Assembly (NCBI GenBank): GCA_023417065.1
Contig: JAEZGH010000039.1
Location: 57,101 to 121,100 of the forward strand
Source of the DNA: Bacteroidota bacterium
Lineage (GTDB): Bacteria > Bacteroidota > Bacteroidia > Cytophagales > Cyclobacteriaceae
Direction: 5' to 3'
DNA: 64,000 bases
The position numbers were made by a program, and so were the translations under genes. Under the pieces are notes generated by a model that saw only the letters and a list, made by a program, of their open reading frames with translations, was not told the DNA's origin and searched no databases. Positions 53,431-62,342 of this stretch are shown here, piece by piece. The number at the start of each line of letters is the position of its first letter. Position 1 is the stretch's first letter.

Positions 53431-55365
53431 ATGAATGTAAAAATCTCTTTGCCGGATGGGAGTGTACGCGAATACCCCAAAGGTGTTAAAGGTGCTGAAA
53501 TCGCATCGAGTATTAGTGAAGGGTTGGCGCGTGTTGCGCTCGCCATCGAAGTGAATGGTGAGATTCGCGATCTCAGCCGTCCAATTGAAGAAGACGCAGC
53601 GATCAAAATCCTGACGTGGAACGACAACGGCGGCAAGTATGCATTCTGGCATTCGTCAGCTCACTTGTTCGCTGAAGCTCTTGAAGCGTTATACCCTGGT
53701 GTTAAGTTCGGTATCGGACCACCGATTGAAAACGGCTTCTATTACGACGTCGACCTGGGCGACCGTGCCTTCGGTGACGATGACCTGACAGCCATTGAAG
53801 CCAAAATGAAGGAACTCTCGAAAAAGGAGAGTTCGTTTGTGCGCCAGGCGGTTTCAAAACAGGAGGCGTTGCAATACTTCACTGAAAAGAACGACCCCTA
53901 CAAAATCGAACTTATCAACGACCTGGCTGATGGTTCGATTACCTTTTACAAGCAGGGTAACTTCACTGACCTTTGCCGGGGGCCTCATATTCCGCACACG
54001 GGCTTCATAAAAGCAATAAAGCTGCTGAGCGTAGCAGGCGCATACTGGCGCGGGAATGAGAAAAACAAAATGCTGACGCGCGTTTATGGGATCACGTTTC
54101 CTAAGCAAAAAGAGCTGGAGGAATACCTGCATGTGCTGGAAGAAGCGAAGAAACGCGACCACCGCAAGCTCGGCAAAGAACTGGAACTGTTTGCATTCTC
54201 AGAAAAAGTCGGTATGGGCTTGCCGCTGTGGCTGCCCAAGGGAACTATCCTGCGTGAGCGGCTGGAGCAGTTTCTGAGAAGAGCTCAGGTCCGTGCGGGA
54301 TACGACCCTGTCGTCACCCCGCATATTGGCGGTAAGTCATTGTATGTAACGTCCGGCCATTATGAGAAATATGGTAAGGATTCATTTCAGCCGATTCATA
54401 CCCCTGATGAAGGAGAGGAATTTCTGCTGAAACCGATGAACTGCCCGCACCATTGCGAGATCTATAAAACCAAACCGCGGTCGTACCGGGATTTACCTAT
54501 TCGTCTGGCAGAATTCGGAACGGTTTACAGATATGAGCAAAGTGGTGAGCTTCACGGACTTACTCGTGTAAGAGGCTTCACTCAGGACGATGCGCACATC
54601 TTCTGCCGCCCGGACCAGGTGAAAGAAGAGTTCATCAAGGTTATTGACCTTGTATTGCTGGTGTTTAACAGCCTCGGCTTCGAAAACTATACTGCGCAGG
54701 TTTCGCTAAGAGACCCTGAAAACAAGGAAAAGTATATTGGTGAGGACCATCTGTGGGAAAAGGCAGAGCGCGAAATCCAGGAGGCCGCCGACGAAAGAGG
54801 GCTGAAAACAGTAGCTGTGAAGGGAGAAGCCGCATTTTACGGTCCGAAGCTCGACTTTATGGTAAAGGACGCCCTCGGCAGAAACTGGCAGCTCGGTACA
54901 ATTCAGGTCGATTATCAGTTACCTCAGCGTTTTGAGCTCGAATATGTGGGTTCAGATAACCAGCGCCATCGCCCGGTGATGATACACCGTGCGCCGTTTG
55001 GTTCCCTGGAGCGATTTGTGGCCGTCCTTATTGAACACTGTGCCGGAAACTTTCCGCTGTGGCTTGCGCCTGACCAGATCGCCGTGCTGCCTATTTCCGA
55101 GCGGTTTAACGACTATGCCCAGCACGTCTACGAGAAGCTTAAAGAGCACGATATCAGGGGGATACTGGATGATCGCGACGAAAAAATCGGTCGTAAGATC
55201 CGGGATGCGGAAACGAAGAAGATCCCTTATATGTTGATCGTTGGTGAAAAGGAAGTAGCCGATCGGAAAGTGGCGGTCCGGAAGCACGGCAAAGGCGACC
55301 AGGGGAGCGTGGGGCTGAATGAATTTGTTGAGTCGTTCCGGAAGGAATGTGCCACCCCGGCCTAA
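53431..55365 (+). CDS. thrS: Threonyl-tRNA synthetase
   Basis: This 644-residue class II synthetase charges tRNA-Thr. The N-terminal TGS domain (1-62) is followed by the editing domain with zinc-type HSSAHLFAEALE (HxxxH) and the catalytic core (about 245-540). Motif 2 is visible around EFGTVYRYEQSGELHGL and the zinc-binding cysteine in MNCPHHCEIY. The anticodon-binding domain closes the protein. It starts the thrS-infC-rpmI-rplT gene order. No T-box leader is visible in its upstream spacer. Confidence 0.97.
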   Translation: MNVKISLPDGSVREYPKGVKGAEIASSISEGLARVALAIEVNGEIRDLSRPIEEDAAIKILTWNDNGGKYAFWHSSAHLFAEALEALYPGVKFGIGPPIENGFYYDVDLGDRAFGDDDLTAIEAKMKELSKKESSFVRQAVSKQEALQYFTEKNDPYKIELINDLADGSITFYKQGNFTDLCRGPHIPHTGFIKAIKLLSVAGAYWRGNEKNKMLTRVYGITFPKQKELEEYLHVLEEAKKRDHRKLGKELELFAFSEKVGMGLPLWLPKGTILRERLEQFLRRAQVRAGYDPVVTPHIGGKSLYVTSGHYEKYGKDSFQPIHTPDEGEEFLLKPMNCPHHCEIYKTKPRSYRDLPIRLAEFGTVYRYEQSGELHGLTRVRGFTQDDAHIFCRPDQVKEEFIKVIDLVLLVFNSLGFENYTAQVSLRDPENKEKYIGEDHLWEKAEREIQEAADERGLKTVAVKGEAAFYGPKLDFMVKDALGRNWQLGTIQVDYQLPQRFELEYVGSDNQRHRPVMIHRAPFGSLERFVAVLIEHCAGNFPLWLAPDQIAVLPISERFNDYAQHVYEKLKEHDIRGILDDRDEKIGRKIRDAETKKIPYMLIVGEKEVADRKVAVRKHGKGDQGSVGLNEFVESFRKECATPA

Positions 55366-55403
55366 GACTATAAAGGTTCTTTCGCCTGAAGGGGGCCTAT
55401 TAT

Positions 55404-55433
55404 TTTGAAAGAATGAAAATATAGCGATATTTG
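55404..55433 (+). promoter_or_regulatory. Promoter of infC-rpmI-rplT
   Basis: TTTG (55404-55407) and GATATTTG (55426-55433) are 18 bp apart, near the Bacteroidota -33/-7 consensus and spacing. Transcription would begin around 55440, leaving a short leader before the non-AUG start of infC. It means the translation-factor genes can be expressed apart from thrS. Confidence 0.6.
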
Positions 55434-55469
55434 CACCCTGTTTTTTTGCACACTTAAATTTTAACAGTT

Positions 55470-56045
55470 ATCAACAGCAATACAAACCGACCCAGTTTTG
55501 GTAGAGGCGGCCGAAGGGGACCTCACAAGCCGGAGGAACCTTACCGCGTAAACGAAAGAATTACAGCACCCCGCGTACGGGTGGTGGGAGAGAACATCAA
55601 GGTCGATGTGTATCCCATCCAGCAGGCTATTAAACTGGCTCAGGAACAAAATCTGGACTTGGTGGAGATTTCACCAAATGCCGATCCTCCGGTATGCAAG
55701 ATTGTTGACTATTCGAAGTTTAAGTACGAGCAAAAGAAGAAACAGAAAGAGATCAAGGCCAAGACGGTCAAGGTCGTCATCAAGGAGATCAGATTTGGTC
55801 CCAACACCGATGACCACGACTTTAACTTCAAGTTGAAGCATGCTCTTGAATTCCTGAAGGAAGGTGCAAAGGTAAAGGCTACGGTGTTTTTCCCGGGCCG
55901 TTCTATTGTTTACAAAGAACGCGGGGAAATATTACTGCTCAAGTTTGCCCAGCTTCTCGAGGAATTTGGTAAGGTAGAACAGATGCCCCGCCTCGAAGGA
56001 AAGCGCATGAGCCTGATGGTGATGCCCAAGCAGGGCAAGAAATAG
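55470..56045 (+). CDS. infC: Translation initiation factor IF-3 with non-canonical start
   Basis: IF-3 keeps ribosomal subunits apart and checks the start codon. The conserved N-domain EEPYRVNERITAP...VRVVGENI lies upstream of the first GTG (55581), so a start there would delete it. In the frame between the stop TAA at 55455-55457 and 55581 there is no ATG, GTG or TTG. The start must be ATC at 55470 (191 residues) or ATT at 55458 (195 residues); I give ATC, without being able to decide. E. coli infC uses AUU for autoregulation by IF-3 discrimination, and the same logic probably applies here. The C-domain (about 105-185) has the usual KEIRFGPNTDDHDFNFK. Confidence 0.9.
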   Translation: MNSNTNRPSFGRGGRRGPHKPEEPYRVNERITAPRVRVVGENIKVDVYPIQQAIKLAQEQNLDLVEISPNADPPVCKIVDYSKFKYEQKKKQKEIKAKTVKVVIKEIRFGPNTDDHDFNFKLKHALEFLKEGAKVKATVFFPGRSIVYKERGEILLLKFAQLLEEFGKVEQMPRLEGKRMSLMVMPKQGKK

Positions 56046-56066
56046 AAATGTTTTAATTGTTATATA

Positions 56067-56261
56067 ATGCCTAAGTTAAAAACAAAATCAGGAGCCAAGA
56101 AACGTTTCAAAATAACGGGCACTGGTAAAATCAAGCATAAGCATGCTTACAAGAACCATATCCTGACGAAGAAGGAGACCAAGCAAAAGCGCAGACTGAC
56201 GCGCAAAGGCGTGGTTAACAAGTCGGATATGTCGAATGTAAAGGAAATGCTTATCCTTTAA
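56067..56261 (+). CDS. rpmI: Ribosomal protein bL35
   Basis: This is a 64-residue, very basic ribosomal protein of the large subunit. The start MPKLKTKSGAKKRFKITGTG is typical of bL35. It follows infC by 21 bp in the conserved infC-rpmI-rplT order. Confidence 0.97.
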   Translation: MPKLKTKSGAKKRFKITGTGKIKHKHAYKNHILTKKETKQKRRLTRKGVVNKSDMSNVKEMLIL

Positions 56262-56280
56262 CGGTTTAATGTTCAACCCG

Positions 56281-56320
56281 GATGCTGGCCTAAAGTTCTC
56301 CCGATAGGGGAGGCGCCATC
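56281..56320 (+). promoter_or_regulatory. RNA stem-loop between rpmI and rplT
   Basis: An inner hairpin pairs TCTCCC (56297-56302) with GGGAGG (56308-56313) around a 5-nt loop. An outer helix pairs GATG (56281-56284) with CATC (56317-56320). The element ends 20 bp before rplT. L20 is known to regulate its own operon by RNA binding in other bacteria, so this could be its target, but the structure is only a hand-fold. Confidence 0.35.
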
Positions 56321-56340
56321 AGCCAAAAAAGAAAAGTAAA

Positions 56341-56685
56341 ATGCCAAGATCGGTAAACAACGTAGCCTCCAGGGCTAAGCGCAAAAGGATTTTGAAACTC
56401 GCTAAGGGTTTCTTCGGTCGCAAGAAAAATGTATGGACCGTAGCAAAGAATGCTGTTGAGAAAGGTTTAGTATATGCCTACCGCGACAGAAAACAGAAAA
56501 AGAGAGAGTTCAGAGCCATCTGGATTCAACGTATCAACGCCGGAGCACGCCTTCACGGAATGTCTTATTCAGAATTTATGGGCAAGTTGAAAAAGTCAGG
56601 TATCGACCTGAACCGTAAGGTACTTGCTGACCTGGCCATGAATCACCCTGCTGCGTTTGAAGCAGTTGTGAAGAAATTCCAGTAA
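56341..56685 (+). CDS. rplT: Ribosomal protein bL20
   Basis: This 114-residue basic protein binds 23S rRNA early in large-subunit assembly. The start MPRSVNNVASRAKRKRILKL and the RIxAxxRxxGMSYSxFM segment are diagnostic. It is the last gene of the operon and is followed by a strong terminator. Confidence 0.97.
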   Translation: MPRSVNNVASRAKRKRILKLAKGFFGRKKNVWTVAKNAVEKGLVYAYRDRKQKKREFRAIWIQRINAGARLHGMSYSEFMGKLKKSGIDLNRKVLADLAMNHPAAFEAVVKKFQ

Positions 56686-56711
56686 AACTTACACGCAAGA
56701 TTAATACTAGG

Positions 56712-56737
56712 AAAAGGGCACGACAGTGCCCTTTTTT
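56712..56737 (+). terminator. Intrinsic terminator of the infC operon
   Basis: AAAAGGGCAC (56712-56721), a GACA loop and GTGCCCTTTT (56726-56735) make a perfect 10-bp stem; the descending arm ends in a T tract up to 56736. It lies 26 bp after rplT. Confidence 0.93.
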
Positions 56738-56866
56738 GTTTGCCTTTATTTGACTTAATTGGAGGACCTGTTTTTTCAGGTAGGTCGACTTTTTTTCTAG
56801 CCTAACTGTGTTGGTATTTGTGCGATTTTTTAAACGCATTACACTGGTACTTGAGGTCCTGCGGTC

Positions 56867-59800
56867 ATGTTGAATAAACCTCTCCATACCGAAGACCACG
56901 ACCCCGTTGATCAAACTGCTCCTGCTATTTCGATCAGTGGTCAAAATCCTTTTCCGGGATTGCGACCCTTTACTGTCGATGAATCCTACCTATACTTCGG
57001 TCGCGAAGAACACGTTAATGATATTCTCGAAAAAATATCCCGGAATCGTTTTGTCTCTGTATTAGGATATTCCGGAAGTGGTAAATCTTCCCTGATGCAT
57101 TGCGGGTTTATTCCTGTGCTGCATGGCGGATTCCTGAATGCCAACGGACCTCACTGGAAAATCGTCATTACCCGTCCCGGAAAATCACCATTGGCTGGCC
57201 TGGCCGAATCCATGGTGGATCTTCGCATTAGTGAAGGTTTGGCAGCACAGGAGGAACGCGACTTCCACAAGGCGGTGATTGTCTCCCTGCTCAGAAGTGG
57301 TACCAACGGCCTCGTTGAAGCATCGCGATATCTGCAAAGCGATAAGAAAGAAAACATATTTTTCCTGGTCGACCAGTTCGAGGAATTGTTCAGATTCACC
57401 GATTCGAAAGGAGAACAGTCCGAACATGCAGAAAACGAGGCCCAACATTACGTCAAGCTTTTGCTTCACGCAATCAGGCAATCTGAAGTTCCGGTTTATA
57501 TCGCCCTTACCATGCGTTCGGACTTCATCGGCGAATGCGCTACATTTCCGGGGCTAACCACGGAAATCAATAAGAGTAACTATCTCGTTCCTCAGATGAC
57601 GCGCGACCAGAAACGCGCCGCCATCGAAGGACCTATTGCCGTAGCCGGCGGAAGCATAACGCCGCGGCTCGTGAAGCGACTTCTCAACGACATCGGGCCT
57701 AATCAGGACCAACTTCCGATCCTTCAGCATGCCCTCATGCGCACATGGGATTACTGGGTGGCTAATCGCGAACCTGGTGAAGCTATGGACCTGCGTCATT
57801 ACCAGGCTATCGGTCGCGTTACACAGGCGTTGTCACTCCACGCCAATGAACTCTTTGATGAGCTGACGTCGCGTGAAAAGGAAATTGCTGAAGTGCTTTT
57901 CAAAAGCATCACCGAAAAGAATGAAAATAACATGGGGCTTCGACGGCCCTGTCGCCTCGGCCTGATAGCCGCTCTCGCGGAAGCAAGTGAAGAAGAGGTT
58001 ATCCGCGTTGTCGACCATTTCAGACAACCGGGCCGTTCATTCCTGATGCCCGGCGCACATATCCCGTTACATTCTGATTCCATGATCGAGCTTTCACACG
58101 AAAGCTTGATGCGTATTTGGACCCGCCTGTCAGCGTGGGTGGATGATGAGTTTGAATCTGCTTCGATGTACAAGCGATTGTCGGAAGCAGCGGCCATGTA
58201 TCAGATTGGCAAAACCGGATTGTGGCGTCCACCTGATCTGCAACTCGCGCTTAACTGGCAGAAGAAGCAACGCCCCACCAGAGAGTGGGGGCAACGCTAT
58301 GACGAAGCTTTTGAGCGGGCCATCGTTTTCCTTGACACAAGCCGGATTACCTACGAAGCCGAACTAAAAAACCAGGAGATGCTGCAGCGACGGGTGCTCG
58401 CGAGAACCCGTGCCACTGCCATTTTTCTGGGGGTCGCATTTTTGATTGCCATCCTGTTCTTCGTGTTTGCCTACATTCAAAAACTCGAAGCCGATCAGGA
58501 TAAGCTTCGCGCTGAAAGAAGTAACAAAGAAGCACAGGAACAACGTCTACTCGCCGAAATCCAAAAGAATCAGGCGGACAGTCTGAGGTTGGTCACTGAG
58601 AAAAGAGCCGTCGAGCTTGAAGCCGCGAAGGAATCTGTAGAGAATGCTCTCGACCTCGCAATCCGCGAGCGCGACCGCGCCGATGCCGCCCTTGCAACTG
58701 CGCGTCTGCAGGAAGAAAATGCCCGACTCGCAGGACAGGAAGCATTCCTCGCGCGACTTATGGCAGATGAAAATGCCGAAGAAGCACGGAAAGCTTACGA
58801 ATACGCCCATCGTCTGTACATGCTTACCAAAGCGCAGGAACTGGCGTCGAAGGCTGCTGTTCAGGATGATGACAGCCAGTTGGCAGGCTTGCAGGCTATG
58901 CAGGGTTATGCCTTCCATACGACCTACAAAGGCAAGAAATATGACCGGTATATCTACGAAGGATTGTACAGCGCACTGACCAAGTTATCGGGAAGCTCTT
59001 ATAATGCTATGAAAGCGCAGGGGCCACCGCGGATTCACATGCGTTCGCTGGCTATCTCCGCTTCAGGAAGTGGATTTTATATCTCAGGAGCGGATGGAAG
59101 AATTTACCGCGGTGATTTTGACAGGATGACAAATGCTCCTACCGGACTTCAGACCGCCTATCCGAGCAAGGTGATAGCGCTGAGCAAAGATGAAAGATAT
59201 CTCGTCAACGGGAGTGACTCTGCGATCATCAACATCTACGATCTCAAGAATCCAGCCCGCAGCCGGATCGTCAAAGGTCTGAAGGGAGCTACAAATGATA
59301 TCGAGTTCCTGCCTGATAACTCCGGATTTCTTGTCGCGGGTCAGGATAAGACCATCAGCTTCGTGGATCTTAATTCCGGAACGGTTGAGGTACTTTTCAA
59401 ATTACCCTATGAGATCAAGGCCGTGAGTGTGAGAAAAGACGGCAACCTTGTGGCTGCTGCATCGTGGTCCGGTCAGGTGCTCATAATCGACCTTCGCAAA
59501 AAAGAAGTATCTGAACTGCTGAATGAACCTAATTCACGAATCCTATCCGTCAAATTCAGTCCTGGAGGATCAATGCTTGCTTACGGACTGGAAGACAAGA
59601 ACAACACGAAGAGGGGTATCGTGAGGTTATACGATTTCGGAACGCAGAAGACGCGACAATTCGGTGGACACAGAGCCGGAGTGTATGACCTGGAATTCAG
59701 TCCCGATGAAAAACTTCTGGCAAGTGCAGGCTCGGATAAGAGACTTCAACTTTATGTACTCGACAACCCGGAAGACCTTCCGGTGGTTATGGAGAACAAC

Positions 59801-60031
59801 AATGGGTTTATCTGGGATATCGAATTCTCAAAAGGTTCGGATTATCTCATAGCTGCGTGCAGCGAATCTGAAATCAGGATATGGCCTACCAATCCGGCAC
59901 TTCTCGCCGACGAAATTTGTCCGAAGCTGACCAGAAACATGACCCAGGATGAGTGGATGAAGTACGTTGGGAGCGACATCCAGTACCAGGAAACGTGCAA
60001 TAAAGTAACAAGTAAACGCAATGACGAGTAG
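56867..60031 (+). CDS. Membrane-anchored nSTAND1 NTPase with WD40-like propeller
   Basis: This 1054-residue protein combines a STAND NTPase with a propeller sensor. The NTPase (about 27-500) starts with NPFPGLRPFTVDESYLYFGR, the nSTAND1 hallmark. Walker A is GYSGSGKSS (K73), and Walker B is FFLVDQFEELF (about 165-177). A winged-helix region ends with ELSHESLMRIW. One transmembrane segment (about 516-537) is followed by a long coiled coil (about 540-660). A WD40-type propeller (about 725-1015) has repeats such as VYDLEFSPDEKLLASAGSDKRLQLY. STAND proteins are signal switches that oligomerise when the sensor binds a ligand. The topology places NTPase and propeller on opposite sides of the inner membrane, so a periplasmic sensor is inferred. 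Its 3' end overlaps the next gene by 11 bp. Confidence 0.88.
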   Translation: MLNKPLHTEDHDPVDQTAPAISISGQNPFPGLRPFTVDESYLYFGREEHVNDILEKISRNRFVSVLGYSGSGKSSLMHCGFIPVLHGGFLNANGPHWKIVITRPGKSPLAGLAESMVDLRISEGLAAQEERDFHKAVIVSLLRSGTNGLVEASRYLQSDKKENIFFLVDQFEELFRFTDSKGEQSEHAENEAQHYVKLLLHAIRQSEVPVYIALTMRSDFIGECATFPGLTTEINKSNYLVPQMTRDQKRAAIEGPIAVAGGSITPRLVKRLLNDIGPNQDQLPILQHALMRTWDYWVANREPGEAMDLRHYQAIGRVTQALSLHANELFDELTSREKEIAEVLFKSITEKNENNMGLRRPCRLGLIAALAEASEEEVIRVVDHFRQPGRSFLMPGAHIPLHSDSMIELSHESLMRIWTRLSAWVDDEFESASMYKRLSEAAAMYQIGKTGLWRPPDLQLALNWQKKQRPTREWGQRYDEAFERAIVFLDTSRITYEAELKNQEMLQRRVLARTRATAIFLGVAFLIAILFFVFAYIQKLEADQDKLRAERSNKEAQEQRLLAEIQKNQADSLRLVTEKRAVELEAAKESVENALDLAIRERDRADAALATARLQEENARLAGQEAFLARLMADENAEEARKAYEYAHRLYMLTKAQELASKAAVQDDDSQLAGLQAMQGYAFHTTYKGKKYDRYIYEGLYSALTKLSGSSYNAMKAQGPPRIHMRSLAISASGSGFYISGADGRIYRGDFDRMTNAPTGLQTAYPSKVIALSKDERYLVNGSDSAIINIYDLKNPARSRIVKGLKGATNDIEFLPDNSGFLVAGQDKTISFVDLNSGTVEVLFKLPYEIKAVSVRKDGNLVAAASWSGQVLIIDLRKKEVSELLNEPNSRILSVKFSPGGSMLAYGLEDKNNTKRGIVRLYDFGTQKTRQFGGHRAGVYDLEFSPDEKLLASAGSDKRLQLYVLDNPEDLPVVMENNNGFIWDIEFSKGSDYLIAACSESEIRIWPTNPALLADEICPKLTRNMTQDEWMKYVGSDIQYQETCNKVTSKRNDE

Positions 60032-61088
60032 ACTGCTTTTTACTTTATTCATTTCGCTTGTCGGTATGACAAGTCTCCTTGCACAAAGTGATTGCGAATC
60101 AACGCTGCTGCGCGCCCAGGAAGAATTTGATGGAGGGCGGTTTTACTCCGTTCCGGAAATTCTTGAGGGTTGTCTCGAAAAAAATCAAAGCCGAGATTGG
60201 GAACAGCGCGCCTACCTTCTTCTCGCACAGACGTACTTGCTTCTCGAAGAACCGGAGAAAGCCGATGACAGCTATCTTAAAGTTCTTCGTGCCGACCCTG
60301 AATTCGTAACCGACCCTGCGCACGACCCGATTGACCTGGTTTATCTGAGCAAGAAGTTCACAGCCACGCCCATCCTGTCGTTTTACGGGAGAGTTGGCTT
60401 GAATACCACATTTATCCACGTGTTGCATGACGTGCGTATCTCTCCGCAGGGTAATGTTAAAGAAGGATACACAGGACGCATGGGATGGCAGGGCGGTGCC
60501 GGCGTTCAGTTTCATTATAACGAAAGGATCAGTTTTGGCGGCGAGATCAACTATGTGTTCTCAAGCTTCCGCCACAGAAGTCATGGGATGTTCCTGGAAG
60601 GAAACTACAATGTCGATTTCTCAGAGCGTCAAACATGGTTGAATGTGCCGTTGCTGGCAAAATACACATGGCCAATATCGAGCTTCGAACCCTATGTGTA
60701 CGGTGGAGTGTTCGCCAATATCCTGCTGGGCTCAAAGGCAAATATTGTAATCAACAGTAATGTTGAGAGTCCGGTCATCAACGTCTTGGACATGCGGAGC
60801 GGAACTAATCACGGCCTGCTCCTTGGTGGTGGATTCAGGTATAAGTGGAAGTTGCGTTACCTGTTTGCGGAAGTCAGATACCTGCAGGGGATGTCAAATG
60901 TTGCGGACCCAGCACAGAGGTATAACCAGATCAATCAAAGCTGGCCCTATGTTGACGACGACTTCCGGCTGAGCAATCTGTCGTTGAACGTGGGCTACCT
61001 GCATCCACTTTACAAAGCGCGCAAGCTGAAGAAGGCCCGTACGAAATCGGTTCTCCGTAAGCTGGAAAGGAGGGGCGATCATGAGTAA
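60021..61088 (+). CDS. TPR plus outer-membrane beta-barrel protein
   Basis: This 355-residue exported protein (signal ends LLAQ, about residue 22) has a TPR-like helical part (about 25-105, with YLLLAQTYLLLEEPEKADDSYLKVL) and a C-terminal beta-barrel (about 115-335) of the OMP_b-brl type. Alternating aromatic strands and glycine turns are visible, such as GGEINYVFSSF and LLLGGGFRYKWKLRYLFAEVRY. The last 20 residues are basic and lie after the barrel. It is positioned between the STAND gene and the lipoprotein gene, overlapping both (11 bp and 8 bp), so it likely forms an envelope complex with them. A T9SS-associated PorP/SprF-like role is possible but not shown. Confidence 0.82.
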   Translation: MTSRLLFTLFISLVGMTSLLAQSDCESTLLRAQEEFDGGRFYSVPEILEGCLEKNQSRDWEQRAYLLLAQTYLLLEEPEKADDSYLKVLRADPEFVTDPAHDPIDLVYLSKKFTATPILSFYGRVGLNTTFIHVLHDVRISPQGNVKEGYTGRMGWQGGAGVQFHYNERISFGGEINYVFSSFRHRSHGMFLEGNYNVDFSERQTWLNVPLLAKYTWPISSFEPYVYGGVFANILLGSKANIVINSNVESPVINVLDMRSGTNHGLLLGGGFRYKWKLRYLFAEVRYLQGMSNVADPAQRYNQINQSWPYVDDDFRLSNLSLNVGYLHPLYKARKLKKARTKSVLRKLERRGDHE

Positions 61089-62340
61089 TGGCCTCTTCAA
61101 AATATTGTCTGCTCTCGCCGTTTCGATGCTGGTTTTTACTGCCGGATGCGATACCAGCGGGAACGTTGAGCCGCGTTTTGAACAATATTTTATCAAGTAT
61201 TTTGGAGATGAAGGAGAACAAAGCGGTGCCGACCTGATTGTAAATGACGACGGTTCCATGGTCCTTCTTGGAAATACAGTTCTGCCCTCAGGCGCCCGAA
61301 GTCCGTTCCTGGCAAAAGTGAATGCAATCGGAGATATCCTTTGGGATTTGTCATTCGGCGAAAATGAAACTGCAGTTGATATCGAACCTGTTAATCGCGG
61401 CGCGCAAACTGGAAGTTTTGTGGTAGCAACGAACGTAATAGAATCGGAGCGATCAAAGATCCGCCTTTGGAGAATTTCTCCTAACGGAGCCGTTATCGAT
61501 AGCGTCACTATAAAATACCAGAATCACGAAGGCAGCAATCAGATTGTCCGTAGTGTAACTTCTCTGAAGGACCGTGATGGGTTTATCGTCACGGGAATGG
61601 CAGACGCGGCTTTTAATCTGGAGACGTCGCCTGAGATTACCCCTTCGTCGGATTCTGATATACTGGCGTTGTATATCAATGATACATTCTCGGCAGTTGA
61701 AAGCATTGTCTCCAAAGGTGGCGAGCTCAATGGAGCTGGTGTCAGGGTGTTTGAGCTGAATGCTGGCGCGAATGAGTTGGTGCTGTTTAGCTATACAGAC
61801 AGACCGTTCCGTACAAGTTCTTTTGGATATAACTTTTCATACGATATTATTTCTTCGGGAGTCCCAATAGGAAATCTGATTGGCTCTGAAGAGGAGCGTG
61901 AGATTCTCTCAGATGTAATAAGAACACCATTAACACTCGGTGAGGGTTACCTCATGGTTGGAACGTCAGTCTCGGGGGCGTCAGCATATGGCGACATCTA
62001 CCTCGTGAAGTTCAACAGTTCGTTCGAGTACAAGTCACTGGATAAAAAGGTTGAATTGGGAAGAAACGTGGAATGTATATCTGCAGCGGTTGCGCCCAAC
62101 GGATATTATGTTTTGGCCAATGACGTTGTTGACGCCTCTGTAAAGAACATCCTATTGACAAGTATCAGCCGCGATGGCACGGTTGAGTGGACAAGGATTT
62201 TTGGAGCAGCTGATGCGGAAGATACTGGTTCGGCAATTCACGCTTTGCCCGACGGCAGAATTGCAATCCTCGGGACTATGCAGTTAAAAACCCGGCGTAA
62301 AATGGCGCTGATAGTTGTAAATAATAAAGGAGCTTTTTGA
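61081..62340 (+). CDS. Propeller-like lipoprotein
   Basis: This 419-residue lipoprotein (TAGC, C23) has repeated segments of the type GxxIVxDDGSMVLLG, KVNAIGDILWDLSFG and ALPDGRIAILGT, which are typical of beta-propeller proteins that handle surface or periplasmic ligands. I recognise no catalytic residues. It overlaps the barrel gene by 8 bp, and the Ig-repeat gene begins 2 bp after its stop, so it belongs to the same operon. Confidence 0.78.
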   Translation: MSNGLFKILSALAVSMLVFTAGCDTSGNVEPRFEQYFIKYFGDEGEQSGADLIVNDDGSMVLLGNTVLPSGARSPFLAKVNAIGDILWDLSFGENETAVDIEPVNRGAQTGSFVVATNVIESERSKIRLWRISPNGAVIDSVTIKYQNHEGSNQIVRSVTSLKDRDGFIVTGMADAAFNLETSPEITPSSDSDILALYINDTFSAVESIVSKGGELNGAGVRVFELNAGANELVLFSYTDRPFRTSSFGYNFSYDIISSGVPIGNLIGSEEEREILSDVIRTPLTLGEGYLMVGTSVSGASAYGDIYLVKFNSSFEYKSLDKKVELGRNVECISAAVAPNGYYVLANDVVDASVKNILLTSISRDGTVEWTRIFGAADAEDTGSAIHALPDGRIAILGTMQLKTRRKMALIVVNNKGAF

Positions 62341-62342
62341 TT

